Positions 22,131-31,358 of a stretch of 64,000 nt of DNA are shown here, piece by piece. The notes under the pieces are model-generated. The model made no database searches. It had not been told where the DNA came from and saw only the letters and a program-made list of their open reading frames with translations. The position numbers and the translations under genes were made by a program. The stretch comes from Vogesella sp. LIG4 (lineage in GTDB: Bacteria; Pseudomonadota; Gammaproteobacteria; Burkholderiales; Chromobacteriaceae), in assembly GCF_900090205.1 (NCBI RefSeq), contig NZ_LT607802.1, positions 3,798,151 through 3,862,150 of the forward strand, read 5' to 3'. How positions within the stretch are numbered: the first letter of the stretch is position 1; every line of letters starts with the position of its first letter.

Positions 22131-23819
22131 TTACGCCGGCTGCAGCCGCACGGCCGGGCGCAGGCTGGCCGCCGCTGCCACCGCCAGCGGCGGCAGGGTG
22201 AAGAAGGCGATTGCCGCTTTCAGCTCCCCTGCCATCTGTTCCAGCTGGCTGGCGGATACCGCGGTCTGGGTGGCGGCGGTGCTGGTTTCCTCGGTCATCT
22301 GCGCCACCTGCTCCACGTTGCCGGCGATATTGCCGCTGGCCGCCTGCTGCTGCGCCAGCGCCGCCGATACCGACAGGATCGCCTGGTTGATGCGGCCAAC
22401 GTTGCCGCTGATGCCGGCCATATTGTCGCGCGCCTGGCGGGTCTGCAGCAGTCCTTGCTCCATGCCGGCCACGGTCTGGTGAATGTCGGCCACCACCTGC
22501 TGGCTGCTGGACACCATCTCGGCAATGATCTCGCTGATCTGGCTGGTGGAATGCGCGGTGCGTTCCGACAGCTTGCGCACCTCGTCGGCCACCACGGCGA
22601 AGCCGCGGCCGGCCTCGCCGGCGCGCGCCGCTTCGATGGCGGCGTTCAGCGCCAGCAGATTGGTCTGCTCGGCCACGTCGCGAATCACTTCCACCACGCC
22701 GGAGATCTGCTGCGACTTGCTGCCCAGCAGATTGGCCTGCTGCTGCGACGCCTGCACCTGCGCGCTGACCTGCTGGATGGTATCCAGCGTGCCGCTGATG
22801 CTGGCTTCGCCGGCGCCGGCCAGCTGGCCGGCACTGCCGGCATCGCGCGCCACTTCGCGGGTATTGTCGCTGACCGAGGCGATGCTCACCGACAGCTGCT
22901 CCACCGATGCCGACATGGCGGCAACGGAGCGGGTCTGCTCCTCCGCCGTTACCGCGACCTGCTCGGAGGATGCGGCCAACTCGGTGGCGTTGATCGACAG
23001 CCGCTCGATCACCTGCTCCAGCTCCTGCACCAGCCGGCCCAGCGATTGCTGCATGACGGCCATGCAGGCCACCACGCTACTGTCGTCGCCGGCCCGCACC
23101 GCCAGGCTCTGGCTGAGATCGCCGGCGGCAATGCGCCGTGCCAGCTGCACCACATCTGCCGGCTCGCCGCCCAGCTGGCGCAGCAGGTTGCGGATGATGA
23201 AAAAGCCCATGCTGCTGCCCAGCGCCAGACCGGCCAGCATCAGCACGATCGACATATTGGTACTGTGCTGCGCGGAAACCTGCGCCTTGGCGTACTCCTC
23301 GGCAGCCACCCGCAGCTGCAGCTCGATCAGCGCGTCGATCTGCCGTGCCACCGGGTCCATCGCCGGGTACAGCTGCTGGTCGGTGAACTGCTGCAGGCCG
23401 GCGGCATCGCCCGCCTGCGCCAGCTGGCGCAGTTGCACGGTGGCGGCATTGGCCACCTGCATTGCCTGCTCCGCCCGGGCAGCCAGGCCCTGCTCTTCTG
23501 CGGTCAGATAGGTGGCACGGTAAGCCTGCCATTGTTTGTCGATGTCGCTGCGTGCGCTGTCCAGGTTCTGCAGAAAGGTATCGCGGCTGATGCTACCGGC
23601 GTGCAGCTTGTGAGTGGCATCCACGATGCTGCTGGCGTAGCCGTCCGCCACGTGCTTGAGCTGCTGCAGCGGCAGCACGCGGTCGTTATAGGTGGTGGCA
23701 AAGGCGCCCATGATTCTGGATTGCACATACATGCCGTAGCCGCCCAGGGTGGCGGCTATCAGCAGCAGCAGCCCGAGCAGCAGGCTCAGGCGCTGGCCTA
23801 TGGTCAGATGACGGAACAT
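22131..23819 (-). CDS. Methyl-accepting chemotaxis protein
   Basis: 562 residues. A transmembrane helix at residues about 8-30 is followed by a periplasmic helical-bundle sensor of about 165 residues, a second membrane helix near 190-210 ([25 protein letters not shown]) and a HAMP domain starting at [22 protein letters not shown]. The signalling tip [38 protein letters not shown] is intact. The ligand is unknown. The C-terminus (RPAVRLQPA) lacks the aromatic tail found on receptors of the 47-55 kb operon. The ATG has CGGAG well placed. Free-standing gene, not in a chemotaxis operon. Confidence 0.93.
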   Translation of the reverse strand: MFRHLTIGQRLSLLLGLLLLIAATLGGYGMYVQSRIMGAFATTYNDRVLPLQQLKHVADGYASSIVDATHKLHAGSISRDTFLQNLDSARSDIDKQWQAYRATYLTAEEQGLAARAEQAMQVANAATVQLRQLAQAGDAAGLQQFTDQQLYPAMDPVARQIDALIELQLRVAAEEYAKAQVSAQHSTNMSIVLMLAGLALGSSMGFFIIRNLLRQLGGEPADVVQLARRIAAGDLSQSLAVRAGDDSSVVACMAVMQQSLGRLVQELEQVIERLSINATELAASSEQVAVTAEEQTRSVAAMSASVEQLSVSIASVSDNTREVARDAGSAGQLAGAGEASISGTLDTIQQVSAQVQASQQQANLLGSKSQQISGVVEVIRDVAEQTNLLALNAAIEAARAGEAGRGFAVVADEVRKLSERTAHSTSQISEIIAEMVSSSQQVVADIHQTVAGMEQGLLQTRQARDNMAGISGNVGRINQAILSVSAALAQQQAASGNIAGNVEQVAQMTEETSTAATQTAVSASQLEQMAGELKAAIAFFTLPPLAVAAAASLRPAVRLQPA

Positions 23820-24146
23820 GTCGTTACTCCGGTGGGTGAGGTGAGAACGTCAACATTTGTTAATTCATCTGTTAGTTAGCCATTATCAAATTACATGTCA
23901 ATGCAATAAGCCGCCGCTAGGTAGTTACACCTAGCGGCCACTCCAGCCCGCGCCAGCGCTCTGCCACCACCTCGCTGGCAATAAATGGCCACAAAATGTC
24001 TATACCAACCAATAAAGCGCCGGCTTGCGCCATAAAATGCCAATGGCAAGCCGGATTAGCCGCAGATTGCCGGCACAACACCCGTGATGCTTCATGCCAA
24101 AAGCATTGCTGCATTTGCACATAGCCAGGCACGGCCACGCGCGGCA
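23820..24146. other. Intergenic gap with a perfect hairpin
   Basis: No credible gene. It carries the promoter region of the chemoreceptor (AT-rich near 23850-23910). A perfect 10-bp stem GCCGCTAGGT / ACCTAGCGGC with loop AGTTAC lies at 23913-23938 without a T-run; its role is unknown. Confidence 0.4.
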
Positions 24147-24182
24147 ATAAAAATGCCGCCCAGCCAGTGGCGTGGGCGGCAT
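24147..24182 (-). terminator. Intrinsic terminator of the thiamine operon
   Basis: On the minus strand ATGCCGCCCA and TGGGCGGCAT form a 10-bp stem followed by TTTTTATT. It lies 23 bases after the thiQ stop. Confidence 0.88.
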
Positions 24183-24204
24183 GGTGGCGGCGCTCCGGGC
24201 GCGA

Positions 24205-25152
24205 TCAGCCCTGCCAGCGCAGCAGCGCCTCCGCGCGCACCCCCAGCGCCAGGCTGCGGCCAACCTGCGGCTGCGGCATGCCGGCCAGCTCGCGCGGGCT
24301 GAGCAGCAGCTGCCACGGCGCGTCGTCACCCGCCACCGTCAGCCGCCAGCCATCGGCCTGCGGCGCCACCGCCAGGATGCGCCGCTGCGGCTGGCCATCG
24401 CCCAGCACGAAGGCCTGCGGCGGGATGGCGTAGCCATCGAACACATTGTGAAAGCCGACGAAGCGCGCCACCCAGGCACTGGCCGGCTGCGCCAGGATCT
24501 CCGCCGGCGTGCCCTGCTGCACGATGCGGCCGTGCTGCAGAATGGCCACCCGCTGCGCCAGGGTGAATGCCTCGTGACGGTCGTGCGTTACCAGCAGCGC
24601 CGGCACCTGCAGGCCGGCCAGGTGCTGCGCCACATCGGCCAGCAGCTGCTGTTTGAGGTCGGTGTCCAGGCTGGAGAACGGTTCGTCCAGCAGCAGCAAC
24701 TGCGGCCGGCACACCAGCGCGCGTGCCAGCGCCACCCGCTGCCGTTCGCCGCCGGACAGGGTGTGGCAGGCGGCGCGGCCACGGCCGGCCAGCCCCACCG
24801 CCGCCAGCATGTCTTCGGCCTGCTGCCGCGCCGCACGTGGCGGCTGGCCGCGCTCGACCAGGCCGAAGGCAACGTTGGCCGCAGCGTCCAGGTGCGGGAA
24901 CAGCGCATGATCCTGGAACATCATCGCCAGCTGGCGGCGCTCCGGCGGCAGCGCCAGCAGGTCGCGGCCGTGCAGGCTGACACTGCCGGCATCCGGCCGC
25001 TGCAGCCCGGCCAGCACCGCCAGCAGGCTGGACTTGCCGGCGCCGGACGGCCCCAGCAGCGCCAGCGTCTCACCTGCCGCCACCTGCAGCGACACGCCGT
25101 CCAGCACGCGGCGGCGGTGGAAGGCCAGGCTCAGTTGTTCAATCCGCAGCAC
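24205..25152 (-). CDS. thiQ: Thiamine ABC transporter ATP-binding protein ThiQ
   Basis: 315 residues. Walker A GPSGAGKSSLL near residue 35, Q-loop MMFQDHALFPHLDAAANVAFGL, signature LSGGERQRVALARAL, Walker B LLLLDEPFSSLD and LLVTHDRHEA. It has an extra C-terminal region of about 100 residues compared with short ThiQ proteins of enteric bacteria; this may be a regulatory TOBE-like domain. It energises thiamine/TPP uptake with ThiP and ThiB. Its start lies within the last codons of thiP (14-base overlap), so it is coupled, and it is the last gene of the riboswitch-controlled operon. Confidence 0.9.
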   Translation of the reverse strand: MLRIEQLSLAFHRRRVLDGVSLQVAAGETLALLGPSGAGKSSLLAVLAGLQRPDAGSVSLHGRDLLALPPERRQLAMMFQDHALFPHLDAAANVAFGLVERGQPPRAARQQAEDMLAAVGLAGRGRAACHTLSGGERQRVALARALVCRPQLLLLDEPFSSLDTDLKQQLLADVAQHLAGLQVPALLVTHDRHEAFTLAQRVAILQHGRIVQQGTPAEILAQPASAWVARFVGFHNVFDGYAIPPQAFVLGDGQPQRRILAVAPQADGWRLTVAGDDAPWQLLLSPRELAGMPQPQVGRSLALGVRAEALLRWQG

Positions 25153-26671
25153 GATGTTTCTCCGGCCATTCGATGATCAGGAACGCCAGCAGGGCAAAGC
25201 CCAGCAGCAAACAGGTAAGCAGCATGGCCTGCTGCAGGTTGGCCGCACCGGGGCGGCCCAGCCGCTGGTAGATCAGCGTGGTGAGCGTGGTCCACTCCGG
25301 GCGCGACAGGAACAGCGTCACCGCGAATTCGCCCACCGCGGTGGCAGCGGCAAACGCCAGCCCGCGGCGCAGCGCCGGGCGGATCAGCGGCAGGCTGACG
25401 CGGAGAAAAGCGCGCCAGCGGGTGGCGCCCAGGGTGCGCGCCGCCGCCGGCAGGCTGGGCGGCAGACTGGCCAGCGCCGCCGCCACCGCCTTGGCCACAA
25501 AGGGGTAGCCCAGCAGCGCATAGGCCGCCAGCAGCAGCCCCAGGCTGGCGCTGAACTGCGGGTACAGCAGCAGCAGGCCGAAGGCCAGCATCACCGGCGA
25601 CACCATGAAAGGCAGAAAGCCCAGCCCGCGCAGCCACCACCAGCGCGCCGCCGCCACGCCGTGCGTCAGCCCCAGCAACAGCGCCAGCAGCACCGCGCCG
25701 GCAGAAAAACGCAGCGTGTTGCCGATGGCGCCCAGCACCTCGCCATCCCACAGGCTGCGCCAGCTGGCGGCATCGGCCTGCAGTGCACGCCAGACAATCG
25801 CGGCCAGCGGCGCGGCGCAGCACAGCGCCAGCAACAGCAGCGCCGCCAGCAGCTGCAGGCGTTGCGGCCAACCTTGCGGCGGGCGGCACAACGTGGGGCC
25901 GGGGCGGTTGTCCCGCACCAGCCGGCGCTCGACCCAGGCATAGCCGCCTACCGCCAGTGCACCCACCGCCAGTGCCAGCAGTGCCAGCGCGCCGGCATCA
26001 GCCAGGTTCAGCTCGTAAGCCACCAGCGAATAGATTTCCACTTCCACCGTGGCGTAGCGCTGCCCGCCCAGCAGCAGCGCCAGGCCGAAACCGGCAAAGC
26101 AGTACAGGAAGATCAGGCACAGCGCGGAGCCCAGCCACGGCCGCAGCACCGGCCACTCCACCCGCCAGAAGCAGCGCCACGGCGTGGCGCCCAGCGTGCG
26201 CGCCGCCTGCAGGCGGCTGGCCGGCACCTGCGCCAGGCCATCCACCCCGGCACGCACCAGCAGCGGCAGGTTGTAGAACAGGTTGCCGTACAGCAGCAGC
26301 CACGGCGTGTCCTGCAGATTGATGCCGCTCACGCCATGCGGGCCGAACAGCGCCAGCACGCCGAGGCCGGCCACCAGGGTGGGCATCACGAAGGGTAGCA
26401 GCAACAACCGCAGCAGCAGGCGGCGGCCGGGAAAGTCATAGCGCGCCAGCACCCAGGCCAGCGGCAGGCCAATGAGCAGGCACAGCAGACAGCTGGCCAG
26501 CGCCTGCCCCAGCGACCACGCCAGCCGCCACTGCAGGTAGCTGTCCTGCAGCAGCGCCGGGCTGAACGCCACCCCGCCCTGCCACAGCAACCGCGCCAGC
26601 GGCGCCGCCACCATGGCGGCCAGGAACAACAGCGGCAGCAGCGCCAGGCTGCTGCGCAGCGGCCAGTTCAC
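25139..26671 (-). CDS. thiP: Thiamine ABC transporter permease ThiP
   Basis: 510-residue inner-membrane permease with two fused permease halves of about six helices each, as usual for ThiP. Coupling loops are QAARTLGATPWRCFWRVEWPVLRPW in the first half and AAARTLGATRWRAFLRVSLPLIRPA in the second. The start is GTG at 26671, chosen because it overlaps the stop of the upstream acetyltransferase gene as GTGA and gives a normal N-terminus MNWPLRSSLALLPLLF. Longer readings run into the acetyltransferase. Confidence 0.92.
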   Translation of the reverse strand: MNWPLRSSLALLPLLFLAAMVAAPLARLLWQGGVAFSPALLQDSYLQWRLAWSLGQALASCLLCLLIGLPLAWVLARYDFPGRRLLLRLLLLPFVMPTLVAGLGVLALFGPHGVSGINLQDTPWLLLYGNLFYNLPLLVRAGVDGLAQVPASRLQAARTLGATPWRCFWRVEWPVLRPWLGSALCLIFLYCFAGFGLALLLGGQRYATVEVEIYSLVAYELNLADAGALALLALAVGALAVGGYAWVERRLVRDNRPGPTLCRPPQGWPQRLQLLAALLLLALCCAAPLAAIVWRALQADAASWRSLWDGEVLGAIGNTLRFSAGAVLLALLLGLTHGVAAARWWWLRGLGFLPFMVSPVMLAFGLLLLYPQFSASLGLLLAAYALLGYPFVAKAVAAALASLPPSLPAAARTLGATRWRAFLRVSLPLIRPALRRGLAFAAATAVGEFAVTLFLSRPEWTTLTTLIYQRLGRPGAANLQQAMLLTCLLLGFALLAFLIIEWPEKHRAAD

Positions 26672-27252
26672 GCAGCGTGCTCCAGCAGGAACACCTGCTC
26701 GTCGCCGTCTTCCGGGTCGTGCCAGCTGCCCACCTGGCAAAAGCCGAAGCGGTGCGCCAGCGCCAGCGACGGCTGGTTGTGCGGCGCGATGGACAGCACG
26801 AAGCGCTGCTGCCCGTGCTCGCGCCGCGCCCAGTGCAGCATGGCGGCCAGCGCCTCGGCGGCGTAGCCCTGGCGACGGTGCGCGGCGTACACGGTGTAGC
26901 CCAGCTCCACCGCGCCCGGCGCCAGCTCATGCAGATACGCCGGCGCCGGCGTGCTGTGAAAGCCGATATGCCCCAGCATGCGGCCGCTGTCGCGGCACAG
27001 CATGGCGCGCAGCGACCACGGCGCGTAGCCGTCATCGGCCAGCATGTCCGCCAGCCGCAGCGCCATCAGCGCCTGCTCGCCCAGCCAGTCCGCCGGCAGC
27101 ACGGCGCCCAGCCGGGCGCCGGCCTCGACATGGCGGCCGTTGCTGCCCAGGCGCAGTACCTCGGCATCCAGGTGGCGCAGTATCAGCCGCGGGCTGTGGA
27201 TGTCGCCGTGGCGTCCAACTGCAAGATTGGCAGCAAGGTTGGCCGCAAGCAT
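26668..27252 (-). CDS. GNAT family N-acetyltransferase inside the thiamine operon
   Basis: 194 residues. It is a RimJ/RimL-type acetyltransferase: SPRLILRHLD (first strand), GHIGFHSTPA, ELGYTVYAAHRRQGYAAEALAAMLHWA (acetyl-CoA-binding R/Q-x-x-G-x-G/A motif, here RRQGYA) and SIAPHNQPSLALAHRFGFCQVG. The start ATG at 27252 lies 4 bases after the thiB stop. The first residues LAANLAANLA are encoded by two adjacent copies (one degenerate) of the dispersed 11-mer. The stop overlaps the GTG of thiP. It is therefore co-expressed with the transporter under the riboswitch; its substrate is unknown. Confidence 0.85.
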   Translation of the reverse strand: MLAANLAANLAVGRHGDIHSPRLILRHLDAEVLRLGSNGRHVEAGARLGAVLPADWLGEQALMALRLADMLADDGYAPWSLRAMLCRDSGRMLGHIGFHSTPAPAYLHELAPGAVELGYTVYAAHRRQGYAAEALAAMLHWARREHGQQRFVLSIAPHNQPSLALAHRFGFCQVGSWHDPEDGDEQVFLLEHAA

Positions 27253-27256
27253 GGCG

Positions 27257-28273
27257 TCAGTTACCGGATTTCAGCACCAGCCGCGTCCAGCGGCTGACCC
27301 AGCCGGCGGTCTTGGCCTGCATGGCGTCAAGCTTGGGGTTGCTGAACGCGGTGGGCTGCGGCGCGTGCTTGTACACCGGGTCCAGGCTCACGCCGTCCAC
27401 TGCCGGGTACATCCACATTTCGGTGGGAATCGCCTGCTGCGCCGCATTGCTGCGCATGAAATCGACAAAGGCCTGCGCCGCCTGCGGCTCCTTGCCTCCC
27501 TTCACCCGCGCCACGCCTTCCACCTGCTGGAACACGCCGCCCTTGAGCAGCAGGTTGGCGGTGGGCGCCTCGCTGAGTTTTTCCTTGCTGTAGAACACCT
27601 CGGCCGCCGGGCTGGTGGCATAGCTCACCACGATGGGGCGCGCGCCGCCGTTGCGGCTGAACTCGGTGTAGTAGGCCTCGCTCCAGCCTTTCACCACCTT
27701 CATGCCGTTATCGCGCAGCTTCTCCCACCACTGGAAGGCGCCGGCCTCGCCCTTGCCGGCGATGGTGGCCAGCAGAAAGGCCAGCCCCGGGCTGGAGGTA
27801 GCCGGGTTTTCCACCACCAGCAGGTTCTTGTAGGCCGGCTTGGCCAGGTCGTCCAGGCTGGCCGGCAGCGGCAGCTTGTTCTTGGCGAACCAGGCCTTGT
27901 CGATGTTCAGGTTCACGTAGCCGTAGTCCACCGCTACCGCGCCCGGCAGGGCAACGCCGGCCACGCTGCGGCCAACCTTGCTGCTGGTGGGCTCCAGCAC
28001 GCCGGCGGCATTGGCCTTGCCGATCAGGGTGTTGTCGATGCCGTACACCACGTCGGCAATGGGGTTGGCGCGGGTGAGGATCAGCTTGTTGAGCATCTCG
28101 CCGGCATCGCCGGCCTTGATGATGGACAGCTTCACGCCGGCCTGCTGCTCGAACTCGGCCAGTTTGTCCTTGGGCAGGCTGAACGAGCTGTGCGTCAGCA
28201 CGCGCAGCTCGCCGGCTGCGGCACAAAGGGAGACGCCGGCCAGCGCCAGCAACATGATGGTTTTCTTGAACAT
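27257..28273 (-). CDS. thiB: Thiamine-binding periplasmic protein ThiB
   Basis: 338 residues including a signal peptide (MFKKTIMLLALAGVSLCAAAG, cleavage near residue 20). ELRVLTHSSFSLPKDKLAEFEQQAGVKL is the typical ThiB/TbpA mature N-terminus. ADVVYGIDNTLIGKAN, PVAVDYGYVNLNID-type (GAVAVDYGYVNLNIDKAW) and VVSYATSPAAEV are family motifs. The ATG at 28273 is chosen over an ATG three codons earlier because GAGG is nine bases upstream of it. It binds thiamine or TPP in the periplasm and hands it to ThiP. First gene after the TPP riboswitch. Confidence 0.93.
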   Translation of the reverse strand: MFKKTIMLLALAGVSLCAAAGELRVLTHSSFSLPKDKLAEFEQQAGVKLSIIKAGDAGEMLNKLILTRANPIADVVYGIDNTLIGKANAAGVLEPTSSKVGRSVAGVALPGAVAVDYGYVNLNIDKAWFAKNKLPLPASLDDLAKPAYKNLLVVENPATSSPGLAFLLATIAGKGEAGAFQWWEKLRDNGMKVVKGWSEAYYTEFSRNGGARPIVVSYATSPAAEVFYSKEKLSEAPTANLLLKGGVFQQVEGVARVKGGKEPQAAQAFVDFMRSNAAQQAIPTEMWMYPAVDGVSLDPVYKHAPQPTAFSNPKLDAMQAKTAGWVSRWTRLVLKSGN

Positions 28274-28339
28274 TGCAGACATCCTCTTTTGCTTACGGCA
28301 CCCAAAAGAAGAAGCGGCACGCGGCATGGCCGCACATCA

Positions 28340-28428
28340 CACTTCCTCCGCTGGCATGACCCAGATCAGGTTCTGGGGTATTTCTCAGTCCGCCTGGCCA
28401 ACATGCCTGGCGGGCACCCCCGGTGATC
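28340..28428 (-). promoter_or_regulatory. TPP riboswitch (THI element)
   Basis: On the minus strand the conserved blocks appear in order: GGGGTGCCC, then CTGAGAAATACCC, then ACCTGATCTGGGTCATGCCAG followed by CGGAGGAAGTG. These are the pyrimidine- and pyrophosphate-sensing helices of the thiamine pyrophosphate aptamer. It lies about 65 bases before thiB and should switch off the operon when TPP is plentiful. No clear terminator is seen after it, and the short distance fits control of translation start. Confidence 0.97.
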
Positions 28429-28535
28429 GAGCGGCAAGTATAACGCTTCATGCCACAATCCTTAACAGCTGTGCGCAACCCGCCCCTGCCCTGGCAGCTA
28501 GACTGTGAACTGCCTTTTTACATTCCACTGCCATC

Positions 28536-29942
28536 ATGCTCCTGCTGCGCCGCCTGCTTCCGCTCCTGCTCCCGCTGTCTGCCCTGGCTGCGCCAATCGG
28601 CGAGGACGGCGCCCGCCTGCTGCTGCAGCGCACCGGCTTTGGCGCGCCGCCGGCGGCCATCCGCCAGCTGGCACCACTGGAACGGGCGCAGGCGGTGGAC
28701 CGCGTGCTGGACGAGGCCCACCACGTGGCACAGACCCCGCCACCGGGCTGGGCGGAGCAGGAACTGCAACTGCCGCCGCGGCGCGACATGAGCGAGGAAG
28801 AGAAAAAGGCATTCCAGCGCGAGGAGCAGGAAAAGGGCCTGGCGCTGCGCGGCTGGTGGCTGCAGGAGATGTATGCCAGCCACAGCCAGATCAGCGAAAA
28901 GATGACCCTGTTCTGGCACAACCACTTCGTGTCGGCACTGGAAAAAGTGAAAGTGCCGGAGCTGATGTACCAGCAGAACGTGCTGCTGCGCCGCGATGCG
29001 CTGGGCAACTTCGCCACCCTGCTGCACGACGTCGCCCGCGATCCGGCCATGCTGCGCTACCTGGACACCGCGGCCAACCGCAAGGGCCAGCCCAACGAGA
29101 ACTTCGCCCGCGAGGTGATGGAACTGTTCACCCTGGGCGAAGGCCATTACAGCGAGCAGGACATCCGCGAGGCGGCACGCGCCTTCACCGGCTGGAGCCT
29201 GCAACCGGGCAGCATCAGCTTCGTCTACCGCCCGCGCCAGCATGACGACGGCAGCAAGACCGTGTTCGGCCGCAGCGGCAATTTCGACGGCGACGAGGTG
29301 CTGGACCTGCTGCTGGCGCGGCCGGAAACCAGCCGCTTCATCACCCGCAAACTGTGGCTGTACCTGGTGTCGCCGCAGGTGGACGAGCAAAAGGTGCAAC
29401 AGTTGGCCGCAAGCTTCGCCCGCGACTACGAGATCAAACCGCTGCTGCGCAAGCTGCTGCTGAGCGATGCCTTCTGGCGCAGCGCCGGCCAGCAGGTGAA
29501 ATCGCCGCTGGAGCTGACCGTGGGTACGCTGCGCACCTTCGAGCAGCCGGCGCCGGACTGGCGGGCGCTGGCGGTGCTCAACCGCGGCATGGGACAGGAC
29601 GTGTTCAACCCGCCCAATGTGCGCGGCTGGCCCGGCGGCGAAGCGTGGATCAACAGCGCCACCCTGCTGGCACGCAAACAGTTCCTGGATCGCCTGTGGC
29701 GCGACGGTGGCAACCGGCCGGCCATGGACCCGGCCGCCAGGCCGCTGGAGAAACGCGCCGAGCGCAGCATGAATCAGCTGGTGCTCCCGGCGGACGACTG
29801 GCTGCAAGGCACCGGGCTGAGCATGGCGCAGCTGCCGCACTACCTGCTGGCGCTGCCGCCCACCCAGCCGCTTGCGGCCAACCTGCCCGCCAGCCAGACG
29901 CTGCGTGCGCTGTTGATGGATCCGGCTTACCAGGTGGAATGA
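28536..29942 (+). CDS. DUF1800 domain protein, exported
   Basis: 468 residues with an N-terminal signal peptide (MLLLRRLLPLLLPLSALAAP). The DUF1800 hallmarks are present: LLLQRTGFGAPPAAI, KMTLFWHNHFVSALEKV, LRYLDTAANRKGQPNENFAREVMELFTLGEGHYSEQDIREAARAFTGW, and FNPPNVRGWPGGEAWINSATLLARKQFL. The family is found with DUF1501 proteins in many bacteria; the function is unknown. The next gene, 11 bases downstream, is the DUF1501 partner, so the pair is a transcription unit. Confidence 0.88.
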   Translation: MLLLRRLLPLLLPLSALAAPIGEDGARLLLQRTGFGAPPAAIRQLAPLERAQAVDRVLDEAHHVAQTPPPGWAEQELQLPPRRDMSEEEKKAFQREEQEKGLALRGWWLQEMYASHSQISEKMTLFWHNHFVSALEKVKVPELMYQQNVLLRRDALGNFATLLHDVARDPAMLRYLDTAANRKGQPNENFAREVMELFTLGEGHYSEQDIREAARAFTGWSLQPGSISFVYRPRQHDDGSKTVFGRSGNFDGDEVLDLLLARPETSRFITRKLWLYLVSPQVDEQKVQQLAASFARDYEIKPLLRKLLLSDAFWRSAGQQVKSPLELTVGTLRTFEQPAPDWRALAVLNRGMGQDVFNPPNVRGWPGGEAWINSATLLARKQFLDRLWRDGGNRPAMDPAARPLEKRAERSMNQLVLPADDWLQGTGLSMAQLPHYLLALPPTQPLAANLPASQTLRALLMDPAYQVE

Positions 29943-29953
29943 GGGAGACCCCG

Positions 29954-31144
29954 ATGCAAAGACGCGACTTTCTCAAAACCCTGGGCGCCGGCCTGCTCAC
30001 CGTGCAACTGCCCGGCCTCGCCTACGCGCTGGCACCGGCCGGCTATGAGCGGCTGCTGATCCTGGTGGAGCTGAAGGGCGGCAACGACGGCCTCAACACC
30101 GTGGTGCCGTTCGCCAGCAGCGATTACTACCGGCTGCGCCCCAGCCTCGCCATTGCCCGCGAACAGGTGCTGCAACTGAACGAAAGCAGCGGCCTGCACC
30201 CGGCGCTGGCACCACTGCTGCCGCTGTGGCAGGCCGGCCAGCTGGCCATCGTGCAGGGCGTGGGCTACCCGGAACCCAATCTGTCGCACTTCCGCTCCAT
30301 CGATATCTGGGACAGCGCCAGCAACAGCCAGCAATACCTGAGCGACGGCTGGCTGACGCGGCTATTCCAGCACTACCCGCCGGGTGATGCCTACGCCAGC
30401 GACGGTGTCATCCTCGGCAGCCAGACACTGGGGCCGCTGGCCGGCGGCGCCCGCGCCGTGGTGCTCACCACGCCGGACAGCTTCGCCCGCCAGGCCAGGC
30501 TGGTACAAAGCCACGCAGCCGGCGGCAGCGGCGCGCTGGCACACATCCTGAAAGTGGAAGACGACATCCGCCATGCGGCTGCGGAGCTGGGTGGCAGCGG
30601 TGGCGGCATGGCCGCCATGGCACCGGCTGGTGCGCGCGACGAAGGCAAGCTGCCGGCCGCGCCCGGCGCCTTCGGCCAGGCTATCCGCACCCTGCTGGCC
30701 ACACTGGACGGCGGTGCGCGTATCGCGGTGGCGCGGCTGACGCTGACCGGCTTCGACACCCACAGCAACCAGCCCGCCACCCAGGCGCGGCTGCTGGGTG
30801 AGCTGGCCGAAGGGTTGGCCGCATTGCAGCAGGGGCTGGACGCACGCGGACGCTGGCGCGACACCCTGCTCATGAGCTATGCCGAGTTCGGCCGCCGCCC
30901 CCGCCAGAACGGCAACAACGGCACCGACCACGGCACCGCCAATGCCCACTTCGTATTGGGCGGACGGGTAAAAGGCGGCCTCTACGGCCAGGCACCGCAG
31001 CTAGCCGACATTAGCGACGGCAATCTGCCCTACGCGGTGGATTTTCGCCAGCTGTACGCCACGGCCATCGAACAGTGGTGGGGCAAGCCCTCCGCCGCCA
31101 TGCTGGGCAATACCTTCCGCCCGCTGCCGCTGCTGGCGGTGTAG
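29954..31144 (+). CDS. DUF1501 domain protein with Tat signal
   Basis: 396 residues. The N-terminus MQRRDFLKTLGAGLLTVQLPGLAYA is a twin-arginine (RRDFLK) signal, so the protein is exported folded. ILVELKGGNDGLNTVVPF, FRSIDIWDSASNSQQYLSDGWLTR and YAEFGRRPRQNGNNGTDHGTANAHFVLGG are the DUF1501 signatures; the TDHGTA string resembles metal-binding motifs of the alkaline phosphatase/sulfatase superfamily. Function unknown. It pairs with the DUF1800 gene upstream. Start chosen for the Tat motif, with GGGAG upstream. Confidence 0.88.
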   Translation: MQRRDFLKTLGAGLLTVQLPGLAYALAPAGYERLLILVELKGGNDGLNTVVPFASSDYYRLRPSLAIAREQVLQLNESSGLHPALAPLLPLWQAGQLAIVQGVGYPEPNLSHFRSIDIWDSASNSQQYLSDGWLTRLFQHYPPGDAYASDGVILGSQTLGPLAGGARAVVLTTPDSFARQARLVQSHAAGGSGALAHILKVEDDIRHAAAELGGSGGGMAAMAPAGARDEGKLPAAPGAFGQAIRTLLATLDGGARIAVARLTLTGFDTHSNQPATQARLLGELAEGLAALQQGLDARGRWRDTLLMSYAEFGRRPRQNGNNGTDHGTANAHFVLGGRVKGGLYGQAPQLADISDGNLPYAVDFRQLYATAIEQWWGKPSAAMLGNTFRPLPLLAV

Positions 31145-31289
31145 CCCGCCATCGTCTACAACGCATACAGCATAAGCTGTCGGCCCGGCGCCGCCTTATA
31201 GCCGCACGCAAACAATCAGTTATTGGAAATCAATTTAACAAAGTTATAGTTCGCCGCCATACTGCAGCCATCAACACGGAGCAACCGCC

Positions 31290-31358
31290 ATGAAACGCTT
31301 CCTGCCCAGCCGTGAACTGCTAGACGACATCCTCGCCAACCTGGTGTGGCTGCAATAA
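31290..31358 (+). CDS. Possible 22-residue small protein
   Basis: ATG at 31290 with GGAG about eight bases upstream opens a 22-codon frame, MKRFLPSRELLDDILANLVWLQ, ending in TAA. It looks like an amphipathic helix. It lies in the gap between the DUF1501 gene and the tRNA, after an AT-rich stretch (31210-31255) that could hold a promoter. Nothing else supports it; it could be chance. Confidence 0.25.
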   Translation: MKRFLPSRELLDDILANLVWLQ

